Assembly: GCF_037890695.1 (NCBI RefSeq)
Contig: NZ_CP149571.1
Location: forward strand, 1,254,501 to 1,318,500
Source: Aeromonas jandaei
GTDB lineage: Bacteria; Pseudomonadota; Gammaproteobacteria; Enterobacterales; Aeromonadaceae
Reading direction: 5' to 3'
DNA length: 64,000 nucleotides
Shown: positions 39,050 through 50,304 of the stretch, piece after piece
How positions within the stretch are numbered: position 1 is the stretch's first letter
How the letters are laid out: every line of letters starts with the position of its first letter
The notes under the pieces: generated by a model
Database searches by the model: none
What the model saw: only the letters and a program-made list of their open reading frames with translations
Told to the model about the DNA's origin: nothing
Program-made: the position numbers and the translations under genes

Positions 39050-40318
39050 CTATCTGGTTGGTGCCGCAGCGCCCACACCCTCTCCCGGAGGGAGAGGGAA
39101 CTGTTCGGCAGCGAGCATCGCCAGCCTTGCGCTGAATACGCCATCCTCCAGCCGGGTCTCTATCTGCCAGCCCAGCTTTTCGCAGATGCGCTGGATGATG
39201 GTGAGGCCACAGCCGTAACCGAGGATCTGATCCGGCGCTGCCGCCGTCGGGTTGCTGATGGTGAGCACCGGGCCGCACAGTTCGATGTCGATATGGCCCT
39301 CGGCGTAGCTCAGGGCATTTTTCAGCAGATTGCCAAGGGCGATGGCGAGCAGGGAGAGGGGGGAATCGACCTCGCTCGCCTCATCCAGCACCAGACGGAT
39401 ATCGAGCGCTTCTCGCTGCAGCAGCGGGGCGAGCCGAGCCAGCTCCTGGCGGATCAGCGGCGCCACCTGCTGCTTCGGCCGCTCGACCTCCTCCTTGCGT
39501 CCCAGCAGCAAAAAGGTCTCGGTGAGCAGGGCCATCTCGTCGGCGGCGGCCCGGATACGGGTGACGGCGCGCTCGGCGGGGGCGGGCAGATCGTTCACCT
39601 TGCCGAGCAGAGCGGCCGAGCCCTGGATCACCATGTTGGGGGTACGCAGCTCGTGGCTGGCAAAGCGGCTGAACTCCTGCTCGCGGGCAAAGACGGCGCT
39701 CACCTCCTGCTTGCCGGCCAGCAGTGCCAGCTCGATATCCCTGAGCTCCTGCCAGGGGGCATCGGGGATGAAGTCCGCCTGATCCGGGGTGAGGTGGGCG
39801 ACCCTGTGTTGCAGCCGCTGCAGCGGCCCGGTGATATGGCGTACCAGCCAGATGCCGAAGCCGAGGCAGCCCAGCAGCAGTGCCAGCCCGATCAGCCGGG
39901 TGGCCAGATGCAGCTTGTCCTCGTAGGGGTCGAGGTAGTCATCGGCATCGTCGTTGAAGACCAGATAGAGCATCCCCTTGCCGGAGGGGTGGCGCGCCAC
40001 CAGAAAGTGTTTGTCCTCCTTGCCCAGCTGGTGCTCGAAAAAGCCGGGGGTCTGGTAGGGTTGCAGCCATTTGGGCAGGCGTCCCGACTCGGTCCAGTAG
40101 CTGGAGAACTGGCGCGGGCTGGGCGCCGCCGCCGCGGCCCCGAGGCGCAGCCAGTCGTCGCTGTAGCGGGTTACTTCCGCCTCCAGCCAGTGGCGCAGGC
40201 TCAGCTCCTCCATCTTGTCCTCGGCCACCATCATCAGGCCGGAGAGCAGCACCAGCAGCACCACGCCAGCCCCGCCGAGCGCCATGATGAGCCGGTGGCG
40301 CAGGCTCGGCAGGCTCAT
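39050..40318 (-). CDS. Sensor histidine kinase
   Basis: 422-aa two-component kinase. It has two membrane helices (about residues 11-31 and 138-160) bracketing a periplasmic sensor of about 105 residues, a short HAMP-like linker, a dimerisation helix with phospho-acceptor His222 (FSRFASHELRTP), an N box (LGNLLKNAL) and a G box (GYGCGLTII). The last ~12 residues (FPLPPGEGVGAAAPTR) are encoded by a palindromic repeat (39075-39098) and are not part of the kinase fold. The start ATG overlaps the response-regulator stop (ATGA). The ligand is unknown. Confidence 0.88.
   Translation of the reverse strand: MSLPSLRHRLIMALGGAGVVLLVLLSGLMMVAEDKMEELSLRHWLEAEVTRYSDDWLRLGAAAAAPSPRQFSSYWTESGRLPKWLQPYQTPGFFEHQLGKEDKHFLVARHPSGKGMLYLVFNDDADDYLDPYEDKLHLATRLIGLALLLGCLGFGIWLVRHITGPLQRLQHRVAHLTPDQADFIPDAPWQELRDIELALLAGKQEVSAVFAREQEFSRFASHELRTPNMVIQGSAALLGKVNDLPAPAERAVTRIRAAADEMALLTETFLLLGRKEEVERPKQQVAPLIRQELARLAPLLQREALDIRLVLDEASEVDSPLSLLAIALGNLLKNALSYAEGHIDIELCGPVLTISNPTAAAPDQILGYGCGLTIIQRICEKLGWQIETRLEDGVFSARLAMLAAEQFPLPPGEGVGAAAPTR
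39075..39098. repeat. REP-like palindrome inside the kinase 3' end
   Basis: ACCCTCTCCC, GGA, GGGAGAGGG: a palindrome of the kind dispersed in many proteobacterial genomes. Its translation (PLPPGEG) extends the kinase. A looser relative lies at 50370-50415 in thiH. Confidence 0.6.
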
Positions 40319-40983
40319 GCGCTCACCAGTCGGTAGCCCTGACCGTGCAGGGTTTCCAGCATGGGGGTGGGGAAGGGTTTGTCGAGGGTGTTGCGCAGGG
40401 CGTAGATGTGGCTGCGCAGGGCATCGGAGTCGGGCTCCTCCTCTCCCCAGACGGTATCCAGCACCTCCTGTCGAGTGACGATGGCCGGTGCGCGGCGGGC
40501 CAGCAGCGCGAGGATCTGGAACGGGATCTTGCCGAGCTTGAGGGGAACGCCGGCACGGGTCGCCTGCCCGCTGGCAGCATCGACGGTCAGCTCGCCAAAG
40601 GTGATGGCGCCGATGTCACCGCGCGGGCCGCGCAGGCTAAGGGCTTGCAGCCGCACCTCCAGCTCCTCCATGGCGAAGGGCTTGACCAGATAGTCGTCGC
40701 CACCGGCCTTGAAGCCTGCCAGCTTGTCTTCCAGACTGTCGCGGGCGGTGAGAAACAGCACCGGGGTCGAGATCCCCTCTTCACGCAGGCGGGCGACCGT
40801 GCTGAGCCCGTCGAGACGGGGCATCATCACATCCATGATGATGACGTCGAAGCGCTGTTCGGCCAGCAGTTGCAGCGCCGCCTGACCGTGATAGGCACAG
40901 TCCAGCCGGTGGCCGGCCAGCTCCAGATAATCCATGATGGTTTCTGCCACCTGAGGATTGTCTTCCACTACCAAAATCTTCAT
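40315..40983 (-). CDS. OmpR-family response regulator
   Basis: 222-aa regulator. The receiver domain has acidic residues Glu7-Asp8, phospho-acceptor Asp51 (VIIMDVMMPRLDG), Thr79 (FLTARD) and Lys101 (LVKPF). A winged-helix output domain runs from about 130 to the end (LHGQGYRLV at the tail). It is the first gene of the regulator-kinase pair and overlaps the kinase start. It is divergent from a secreted-protein gene across 88 bp, which is a likely target promoter (inference). Confidence 0.93.
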   Translation of the reverse strand: MKILVVEDNPQVAETIMDYLELAGHRLDCAYHGQAALQLLAEQRFDVIIMDVMMPRLDGLSTVARLREEGISTPVLFLTARDSLEDKLAGFKAGGDDYLVKPFAMEELEVRLQALSLRGPRGDIGAITFGELTVDAASGQATRAGVPLKLGKIPFQILALLARRAPAIVTRQEVLDTVWGEEEPDSDALRSHIYALRNTLDKPFPTPMLETLHGQGYRLVSA

Positions 40984-41071
40984 GCTTTGTACTCCTGGTT
41001 GGCGAGCAGCTTCACGCTCTTTTCACACCGGATACACCATCCTGTCGCCAGTGTAACCCCGAGGATCCACG

Positions 41072-41494
41072 ATGAAGAAGTCTCTCTGTGCTCTCCTGCT
41101 GCTGATCTTGCTGCCGCTCGGATCTGCGCAGGCTGCCGAATTCAAACTGACCGGCCGCACCACCTGGCAGCTTGGCCAGCTGATGGTAAACGGTCTGCCG
41201 TTCGTGATCGACGACCAGACCCGCTTCAAGGATTGGCTCAACGAGGATGATCTCGGCGGCACCTGGGTCGAGATGAAGGGGGTGGTGGAGAACGGCGTGC
41301 GCTATGTGCGCAAGGTCGAGGCTCTCGATGAAGATGACAAGGACGAGATGGATCTGGAAGGGCCGGTCGAAGGGGGGCGGATCTGGGGCTACACCACCTC
41401 GGACAACAGCCTGGCCCCCTTCGAGGGGCGCTGGCTCGAACTGGAGTGCAAGTTTGACGGCATGCGCCTGAGCCGCTGCCACGAGGACAAGTGA
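41072..41494 (+). CDS. Secreted small protein, OB-fold-like
   Basis: 140-aa protein with signal peptide MKKSLCALLLLILLPLGSAQA before AEFKL. The mature 118 residues are acidic and beta-rich (GTWVEMKGVVENGVRYVRKVEAL), resembling the small OB-fold proteins (DUF5666 or BOF type) often found beside two-component systems. The stretch DEDDKDEMDLEG could bind divalent cations. It is divergent from the response regulator. Such pairs are known for cation-responsive systems such as CarSR in Pseudomonas, but the link here is analogy only. Confidence 0.65.
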   Translation: MKKSLCALLLLILLPLGSAQAAEFKLTGRTTWQLGQLMVNGLPFVIDDQTRFKDWLNEDDLGGTWVEMKGVVENGVRYVRKVEALDEDDKDEMDLEGPVEGGRIWGYTTSDNSLAPFEGRWLELECKFDGMRLSRCHEDK

Positions 41495-41531
41495 CCCGAT
41501 CGCTGCCGCAGATTCGCAATGTTCCTGAATG

Positions 41532-41561
41532 AAGCCCATGCTTATCCGGCATGGGCTTTTT
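41532..41561 (+). terminator. Terminator between the two secreted-protein genes
   Basis: AAGCCCATGC (41532-41541) / GCATGGGCTT (41549-41558) then TTT. The downstream gene begins 18 bp later, so this may act as an attenuator. Confidence 0.85.
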
Positions 41562-41578
41562 GTTCAGGGACGAACGAC

Positions 41579-42064
41579 ATGGAACAGAGAACAAAGTGGT
41601 GTGCGTGGCTGTATGGTTTGCCGCTCTGTGCCGCGCAGGCGATTGCCGACGAACTATGGCTGGTGGAGCTGGAACACGATGATGGCATCCATCTGCAATT
41701 TCAGGGGGCCGAGGTGGAACGGGGCAGTGCCCCGGTCTGGCGACAGGGTGAACCCTGGGCAGAGCCCCTGCGGCCGGGTGATCGCCTCTCCCTGCTGGTG
41801 GCCGATGGCGTTGCTACCCGGATTGAGCTGCTGACGGCCAGATCGCCGGCGGGATCGGGGCAATGGCAGCGGGCAGAGGATCGCCTGCAATCCTTTGACG
41901 GCCAGCGTCTGGTGCTGGCAAACCTCGGCACGTTTCCTCTCGACCGCAACATACGCTGGGTCAACGGCTCGGCTGCCGCTCTCCATGAAGGGAGTGCACT
42001 GGTATTGGTCCGTTCTGCCGATGGAATATTGCGGAGAATTGAAGTGATCAATCCGGAAGAGTAA
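41579..42064 (+). CDS. Secreted protein of unknown function (161 aa)
   Basis: Begins at ATG 41579, with AGGGA nearby upstream; the frame is also open through the preceding terminator but has no sensible start there. MEQRTKWCAWLYGLPLCAAQAIA looks like a signal peptide. The mature part shows two similar beta-rich halves (DELWLVELEHDDGIHLQFQGAEV and LQSFDGQRLVLANLG), reminiscent of the OB-like fold of the gene before it. This suggests a tandem or paralogous arrangement under the same two-component system (inference). It is followed by a perfect 16-bp hairpin. Confidence 0.6.
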   Translation: MEQRTKWCAWLYGLPLCAAQAIADELWLVELEHDDGIHLQFQGAEVERGSAPVWRQGEPWAEPLRPGDRLSLLVADGVATRIELLTARSPAGSGQWQRAEDRLQSFDGQRLVLANLGTFPLDRNIRWVNGSAAALHEGSALVLVRSADGILRRIEVINPEE

Positions 42065-42098
42065 TTCAGCATCTTCTTATTTAATAAGGCTTCACCAT

Positions 42099-42136
42099 AT
42101 TGTGGCAGGCATTAAATAATGCCTGCCACAATTTTA
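42099..42136. terminator. Perfect 16-bp hairpin upstream of aerA
   Basis: ATTGTGGCAGGCATTA (42099-42114) pairs perfectly with 42117-42132, followed by TTTTAT. It closes the preceding unit and insulates aerA, whose 185-bp AT-rich promoter region follows. Confidence 0.88.
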
Positions 42137-42320
42137 TGATGTATTTCTCAATAAAGTCATCGCTCTAATTATTTTTCCTTGTCACATATATTTCGTTTGT
42201 CATCGATGAATTTTGGTGGTTTATTTTATTTCAGGCAGGGTTCATTGGAGTTCGTGCCTGTCAAATGAAAAGGGATATTTCAGAACAATAACAATTATCG
42301 TATGTCTGAAAGAGGAATAA

Positions 42321-43787
42321 ATGATGAATAAATTAATAACAGCCAATCTTGCGCTGTTTGCATCTTCATTGATGCTTATTCAGGCTCAGGCGGCTGAACC
42401 CGTCTACCCTGACCAGGTTAAGTGGTATGGTCTGGGAGAAGGGGTCTGCGCCAGTGGCTATCGGCCTCTTACCCGCGATGAAGCCATGAGTATCAAGGGC
42501 AATCTGGTTGGTCGCATGGGCCAATGGCAGATTACCGGACTGGCCAATCGCTGGGTCATCATGGGCTCTGGATATAACGGGGAAATAAAACAGGGAACGG
42601 CAGGGGAAACATGGTGTTATCCCACATCGCCGATATCTGGCGAAATTCCATCTCTCTCTGCCTGGAATATTCCTGCTGGTGATGAAGTTGATGTGCAATG
42701 GCGAATGGTGCATGACAATGATTACTTTATTAAGCCGGTAAGTTATCTCGCCCATTATTTGGGATATGCCTGGGTAGGCGGCAATCACAGCCCCTATGTA
42801 GGCGAAGATATGGATGTCACCAGACTGAGCGATGGCTGGTTGATTAAGGGTAACAATGACGGTGGCTGCTCCGGATATCGTTGCGGAGAGAAGAGCTCCA
42901 TCAAGGTAAGCAACTTCTCATATACCCTGGAGCCGGACTCCTTTACCCACGGCCAGGTCACCGAGAGTGGCAAGCAGCTGGTCAAGATGATCACTGCCAA
43001 TGCGACCAACTACACGGATCTGCCCCAGCAGGTGGTGGTGACCCTGAAGTATGACAAGGCTACCAACTGGTCGAAAACCGACACCTACAGTCTCAGCGAG
43101 AAGGTCGGCATCAAAAAGACGTTCCAGATCCCGCAGGTTTCCAGCACTGAATATTCGGTCGAGATTTCTTCTACCCAGAGCTGGGCCGAGCAGAAGGGTG
43201 GCTCGACCACCGAGACCGTCTCGGTCGAGGCGCGTCCGACGGTGCCGCCGCACTCCAGCGTGCCGGTGCGGGTTGCCCTCTACAAGTCCAATATCTCATA
43301 CCCCTATGAGTTCAAGGCCGAGGTCAACTATGACCTGACCATGAAGGGGTTCCTGCGCTGGGGCGGCAATGCCTGGTATACCCATCCGACCAATCGCCCC
43401 ACCTGGGAACACACCTTTGCCATCGGCCCGTTCCGCGACAAGGCCAGCAGCATCCGTTACCAGTGGGACAAACGCTATATCCCGGGTGAAGTGAAGTGGT
43501 GGGACTGGAACTGGACCATCAGCGAGTATGGCTTGTCGACCATGCAGAGCAACCTTGGTCGCGTGCTGCGCCCGATCCGCTCGGCGGTGACCGGTGACTT
43601 CTATGCCGAGAGCCAGTTTGCCGGCGACATCGAGATTGGTCAGCCCCAGAGCGGTTCCACGAAGGCTGCCCAGTTGCGCAGCGCCTCTGCCGAAGGGGTT
43701 GCCCTCACCGCGCTGGAGCTGGATCAGGCGACGCTCGCCAGCGAAGGGTTTGGCAATGTGACCCTCACCGTGACTCCGGTGCAATAA
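42321..43787 (+). CDS. aerA: Aerolysin, pore-forming toxin
   Basis: 488-aa proaerolysin: a secreted beta-barrel toxin that binds GPI-anchored proteins and makes heptameric pores. The signal peptide is residues 1-24 (ending QAQA before AEPVYPDQ). Mature Cys19, 75, 159 and 164 (precursor 43, 99, 183, 188) form the two known disulfides. His132 (precursor 156, GGNHSPYV) and the tryptophan-rich GEVKWWDWNWTI are conserved. The activation loop has Arg429 (precursor 453, AQLRSAS). The pre-stem region (precursor about 261-292) differs from the classical sequence (GIKKTFQIPQVSSTEYSVEI). The 5' half is AT-richer than the 3' half. Confidence 0.97.
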   Translation: MMNKLITANLALFASSLMLIQAQAAEPVYPDQVKWYGLGEGVCASGYRPLTRDEAMSIKGNLVGRMGQWQITGLANRWVIMGSGYNGEIKQGTAGETWCYPTSPISGEIPSLSAWNIPAGDEVDVQWRMVHDNDYFIKPVSYLAHYLGYAWVGGNHSPYVGEDMDVTRLSDGWLIKGNNDGGCSGYRCGEKSSIKVSNFSYTLEPDSFTHGQVTESGKQLVKMITANATNYTDLPQQVVVTLKYDKATNWSKTDTYSLSEKVGIKKTFQIPQVSSTEYSVEISSTQSWAEQKGGSTTETVSVEARPTVPPHSSVPVRVALYKSNISYPYEFKAEVNYDLTMKGFLRWGGNAWYTHPTNRPTWEHTFAIGPFRDKASSIRYQWDKRYIPGEVKWWDWNWTISEYGLSTMQSNLGRVLRPIRSAVTGDFYAESQFAGDIEIGQPQSGSTKAAQLRSASAEGVALTALELDQATLASEGFGNVTLTVTPVQ

Positions 43788-43797
43788 CCCTCAATAG

Positions 43798-43830
43798 CAG
43801 GCCTCCCGATGGAGGCCTGTTCTCCCTTTC
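43798..43830 (+). terminator. Terminator after aerA
   Basis: CAGGCCTCC (43798-43806), CGAT loop, GGAGGCCTG (43811-43819), followed by a T/C-rich tail. Confidence 0.8.
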
Positions 43831-43921
43831 AGCACCTTCTCCGGATTTGTTACCCGACGATGCAGCTTGCTCGCTCATGATGGCGTGAAGCGAAATTGTG
43901 GTGGTCAATCCGCAGGAGGTG

Positions 43922-43952
43922 TTGACCCGTCTACGATAGGCGGGTTTATCCT
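43922..43952 (+). promoter_or_regulatory. MerR-type promoter with operator in the spacer
   Basis: -35 TTGACC (43922-43927) and -10 TATCCT (43947-43952) are 19 bp apart, the over-long spacing typical of MerR-activated promoters. A near-perfect dyad ACCCGTCT-N5-AGGCGGGT (43925-43945) fills the spacer. The merR-type gene begins 26 bp downstream, which suggests autoregulation. Confidence 0.65.
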
Positions 43953-43977
43953 CTGCCCGCTGGATGAAGGAACCCCT

Positions 43978-44493
43978 ATGTTGACGATTACCCGGCTGGC
44001 CAGAGAACTGGGCCTGAGCCGCACCACCCTGCTCTATTACGAACGTCTCGGTCTGCTGCTGCCCGCCCTGCGCGGGGAGAACGGCTATCGCCGCTATGGC
44101 GAGGCCGAGCTGGAGCGGGGGCGGCAGATCGCCAGCTTTCGCGCCATGGGGCTGCCGCTCGAAGAGATCGGCACCCTGCTGGCGGCAAGGCAGGAGAGCC
44201 ACTCCTGCCTCGATGGTCACCTGCTGCGACTGGAGCAGGAGATCGCCGAGCTGAGGCGGCAACAGCGGGCCATCATCCTCTATCGCCAACAGACACACGA
44301 GGAGATCCCCATGGTAGATAAAGCACGCTGGGTTGCCATCATGCAGGCCGCAGGCATGACCGAAGAGATGATGCGCAACTGGCACATCCAGTTCGAGAAG
44401 ATGGAGCCGCAGGCCCATCAGGAATTCCTCGAATCCCTGCAGATCCCCGCCGCGGAGATCGCTGCCATCCGCACCTGGTCGCGCGGGGAGTAA
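43978..44493 (+). CDS. MerR-family transcriptional regulator
   Basis: 171-aa regulator. The N-terminal winged helix (ITRLARELGLSRTTLLYYERLGLL, then NGYRRYGEAELERG) is typical of MerR proteins. A long dimerisation helix runs about 80-110. The C-terminal domain (about 120-171, KARWVAIMQAAGMTEEMMRNWHIQFEKMEPQAHQEFLESL) resembles a TipA/effector-like helical bundle. Only one central cysteine (SHSCLDGH) is present, so metal sensing of the MerR/CueR type is unlikely. ATG 43978 follows GAAGGAAC. It may control itself through the dyad at 43925-43945; other targets are unknown. Confidence 0.88.
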   Translation: MLTITRLARELGLSRTTLLYYERLGLLLPALRGENGYRRYGEAELERGRQIASFRAMGLPLEEIGTLLAARQESHSCLDGHLLRLEQEIAELRRQQRAIILYRQQTHEEIPMVDKARWVAIMQAAGMTEEMMRNWHIQFEKMEPQAHQEFLESLQIPAAEIAAIRTWSRGE

Positions 44494-44538
44494 CCCGTCT
44501 GACCACTGCGCCAGCCGTTGCCCCACATTGTTAACGGC

Positions 44539-44566
44539 TTGTGCTTTGGATTTTCCCCCTTATACT
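44539..44566 (+). promoter_or_regulatory. Candidate promoter of the thi operon
   Basis: -10 TATACT (44561-44566) with a weak -35 TTGTGC (44539-44544), spacing 16, placed just before the TPP riboswitch. Confidence 0.5.
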
Positions 44567-44574
44567 GGCGCCAT

Positions 44575-44670
44575 CTTGTCGGAGTGCTGACCGTCGAACG
44601 ACGCGAAGCTGAGACCGTTAATTCGGGATCCGTGGAACCTGATCAGGTTAAAACCTGCGAAGGGAACAAG
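44575..44670 (+). promoter_or_regulatory. TPP riboswitch (THI element)
   Basis: The aptamer is recognisable by CTGAGA (44609-44614) in the pyrimidine-sensor arm and by the conserved ACCTGATCAGGTTAAAACC-type block with GCGAAGGGAA (44637-44666) in the pyrophosphate-sensor arm. P1 is CTTGT (44575-44579) with ACAAG (44666-44670). It precedes thiC, so thiamine pyrophosphate should repress the operon. Confidence 0.95.
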
Positions 44671-44870
44671 GGTAACTTGCGGGTTACCGCGCCGGAGGAG
44701 GAACAAGCCTCTTCCGCTCATCGAAGGGGTAACCCTGATGGGTCAGGGCGCACAGGAGGGAGTCTGTCCCGTCCGGTTGTCCAGCACGTGGGGCGCCTTG
44801 CCCACAGCGTGCAGAGAGCGGGAAGCGGCAGAACCGCGGCGCGGAGATCCATCCCGCGCGCACTCCCTCC
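44671..44870 (+). promoter_or_regulatory. Structured leader / expression platform before thiC
   Basis: GGTAAC (44671-44676) pairs with GTTACC (44683-44688) right after the aptamer. GGTAACCC (44728-44735) can instead pair with GGGTTACC (44681-44688), a possible mutually exclusive switch. A second ACAAG at 44703-44707 could compete for the P1 5' strand. GGAGGGAGT (44755-44763) and ACTCCCTCC (44862-44870) form a long-range stem. No simple terminator is seen in the 291-nt leader. Confidence 0.5.
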
Positions 44871-44934
44871 CGAGATAAACTCCCCGCCGCAAGTTCATCT
44901 TCTCCTCGAACTCCAGACAAGCAAACACCCATAA

Positions 44935-48555
<3,621 letters not shown>

Positions 48556-48566
<11 letters not shown>

Positions 48567-49332
48567 TGCTGAGTATTTACGATACGGCCGCCAGCTGATG
48601 CTGGCGGAAGTGGGTGAAGAAGGGCAGGCACGGCTCAAGGATAAATCCGTGCTGATCGTCGGCCTTGGCGGGCTCGGCTCGCCGCTCGCCCTCTATCTGG
48701 CCGGGGCCGGGGTGGGCACCTTTTGGCTGGCCGATGGGGATACCGTCGATTCCAGCAACTTGCCGCGCCAGATCCTGTTCGATAGCGAGGCGGTCAACCA
48801 CTCCAAGGCGGAGCTGGCCCGCGAGCGCTTGGCTGCCCACAACCCGCTGGTGGAGCTGATTGCCATCAACCAGCGGCTCGATGCCGCCAGCCTGCCGGAG
48901 TTTGTGGCCGAGGTAGATCTGGTGATCGACTGCTGCGACAACCTCGCCACCCGCCAGGCCATCAACGCCGCCTGCGTGGTTCAGGGCAAGCCTTGGATCT
49001 CCGCCGCCGCAGTGGGGTGGCAGGGGCAGTTGATGGTGCGAACCAGCAGTGATCACGCCTGCTACGCCTGCCTCTATCCGCTGGATACCAAGCTCGCCCA
49101 GAGCTGCGAGACCAGCGGCGTCACCGGCCCGCTGGTCGGGGTGATGGGCTCTTTGCAGGCGCTGGAGGCGCTGAAACTGCTGCTCGGGATGCCGAGCCCG
49201 GTCGCTGGCACATTGCGCCGCTTCGATGCTTTGACCCATCAGTGGCAGACCCTCACTCTGGCCCCCGATCCCGATTGCCCGGTTTGCGGGCAGTGCCGAT
49301 GCCCGACACACGATAAGGAGATCACCCCATGA
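48556..49332 (+). CDS. thiF: ThiS adenylyltransferase ThiF
   Basis: 258-aa E1-like enzyme that adenylates the C terminus of ThiS. The ATP loop [21 protein letters not shown] (about residues 31-51), [13 protein letters not shown] and the zinc cysteines CYACLYP and CPVCGQC are present. ThiF takes part in sulfur transfer to ThiS with ThiI/IscS. It overlaps thiDE upstream and thiS downstream (ATGA). Confidence 0.95.
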
Positions 49333-49535
49333 CCCTCACCATTCGACTCAACGATAAAGCCCAGCCGCTGGCGGCAGGGCAGAGCGTGGCCGACCTGCTG
49401 GCGGCGCAAGACGTTAATCCACAGGGGGTGGCGGTGGCCCTCAACGGCGCCGTGCTGCCCCGTGGCCGCTGGGCCGAGACCCGTCTCAATGACGGGGACG
49501 AACTTCACCTCTTCACTGCCATTGCGGGAGGCTGA
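49329..49535 (+). CDS. thiS: Sulfur carrier protein ThiS
   Basis: 68-aa ubiquitin-like protein ending in the diagnostic Gly-Gly (FTAIAGG), which carries the thiocarboxylate used by ThiG. The start overlaps the thiF stop. ThiG starts one base after the stop codon, so stoichiometric coexpression is likely. Confidence 0.95.
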   Translation: MTLTIRLNDKAQPLAAGQSVADLLAAQDVNPQGVAVALNGAVLPRGRWAETRLNDGDELHLFTAIAGG

Positions 49536-49536
49536 C

Positions 49537-50304
49537 ATGTTGACAATTGCCGATCACACCTTCTCATCGCGCCTCTTTACCGGCACCGGCAAGTTTGCCC
49601 GCCCGGATCTGATGGCCGCCGCCATTGAGGCGAGCGGTTCCCAGCTGGTCACCATGGCCATCAAGCGGCTCGAACCCGGCAAGGCCCACGACGATATCCT
49701 GAGCCCCTTGCTGCAACTCGGGGTCAAGCTGCTGCCCAACACCTCCGGCGCCAAGACTGCCGCCGAGGCGGTATTTGCCGCCCATCTTGCCCGCGAGGCG
49801 CTGGGGACGAACTGGCTGAAGCTGGAGATCCACCCCGATCCGCGCTACCTCTTGCCCGATCCCATCGAGACGCTGAAAGCCGCCGAGCAATTGGTGAAAG
49901 AGGGCTTTGTGGTGCTGCCCTACTGTGGCGCCGACCCCGTGCTCTGCAAACGGCTCGAAGAGGTGGGCTGCGCCGCCGTGATGCCGCTCGGCGCCCCCAT
50001 CGGTTCCAATCAGGGGCTGGTGACCCGGGAGTTTCTCGCCATCATCGTCGAGCAGGCCAATGTGCCCGTGGTGGTGGATGCGGGCATAGGTGCGCCGAGC
50101 CACGCCGCCGCCGCCTTTGAACTGGGCGCCGACGCCGTGCTGGTCAACACCGCCATCGCCGTCAGCGGCGACCCGGTCGCCATGGGCCGCGCCTTTGCAC
50201 TGGCCTGCACTGCCGGTCGCAGCGCCTATGAAGCTGGCCTTGGCGCCCGCGCCCTGCAGGCCCAAGCCTCCAGCCCGCTCACCGATTTTCTGGGGGCGTT
50301 ATGA
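49537..50304 (+). CDS. thiG: Thiazole synthase ThiG
   Basis: 255-aa TIM-barrel enzyme that builds the thiazole phosphate from DXP, dehydroglycine and ThiS-thiocarboxylate. The Schiff-base lysine lies in [10 protein letters not shown] (about residue 96). Phosphate-binding loops are [10 protein letters not shown] and [32 protein letters not shown] 49537 follows GGGAGG; the frame extends upstream through thiS but that part is out of context. It overlaps thiH by four bases. Confidence 0.96.
   Translation: MLTIADHTFSSRLFTGTGKFARPDLMAAAIEASGSQLVTMAIKRLEPGKAHDDILSPLLQLGVKLLPNTSGAKTAAEAVFAAHLAREALGTNWLKLEIHPDPRYLLPDPIETLKAAEQLVKEGFVVLPYCGADPVLCKRLEEVGCAAVMPLGAPIGSNQGLVTREFLAIIVEQANVPVVVDAGIGAPSHAAAAFELGADAVLVNTAIAVSGDPVAMGRAFALACTAGRSAYEAGLGARALQAQASSPLTDFLGAL

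Noticed and set aside
42137..42320. A CRP site upstream of aerA
   Set aside because: Only half-matches to TGTGA-N6-TCACA could be found, no better than chance in AT-rich DNA.
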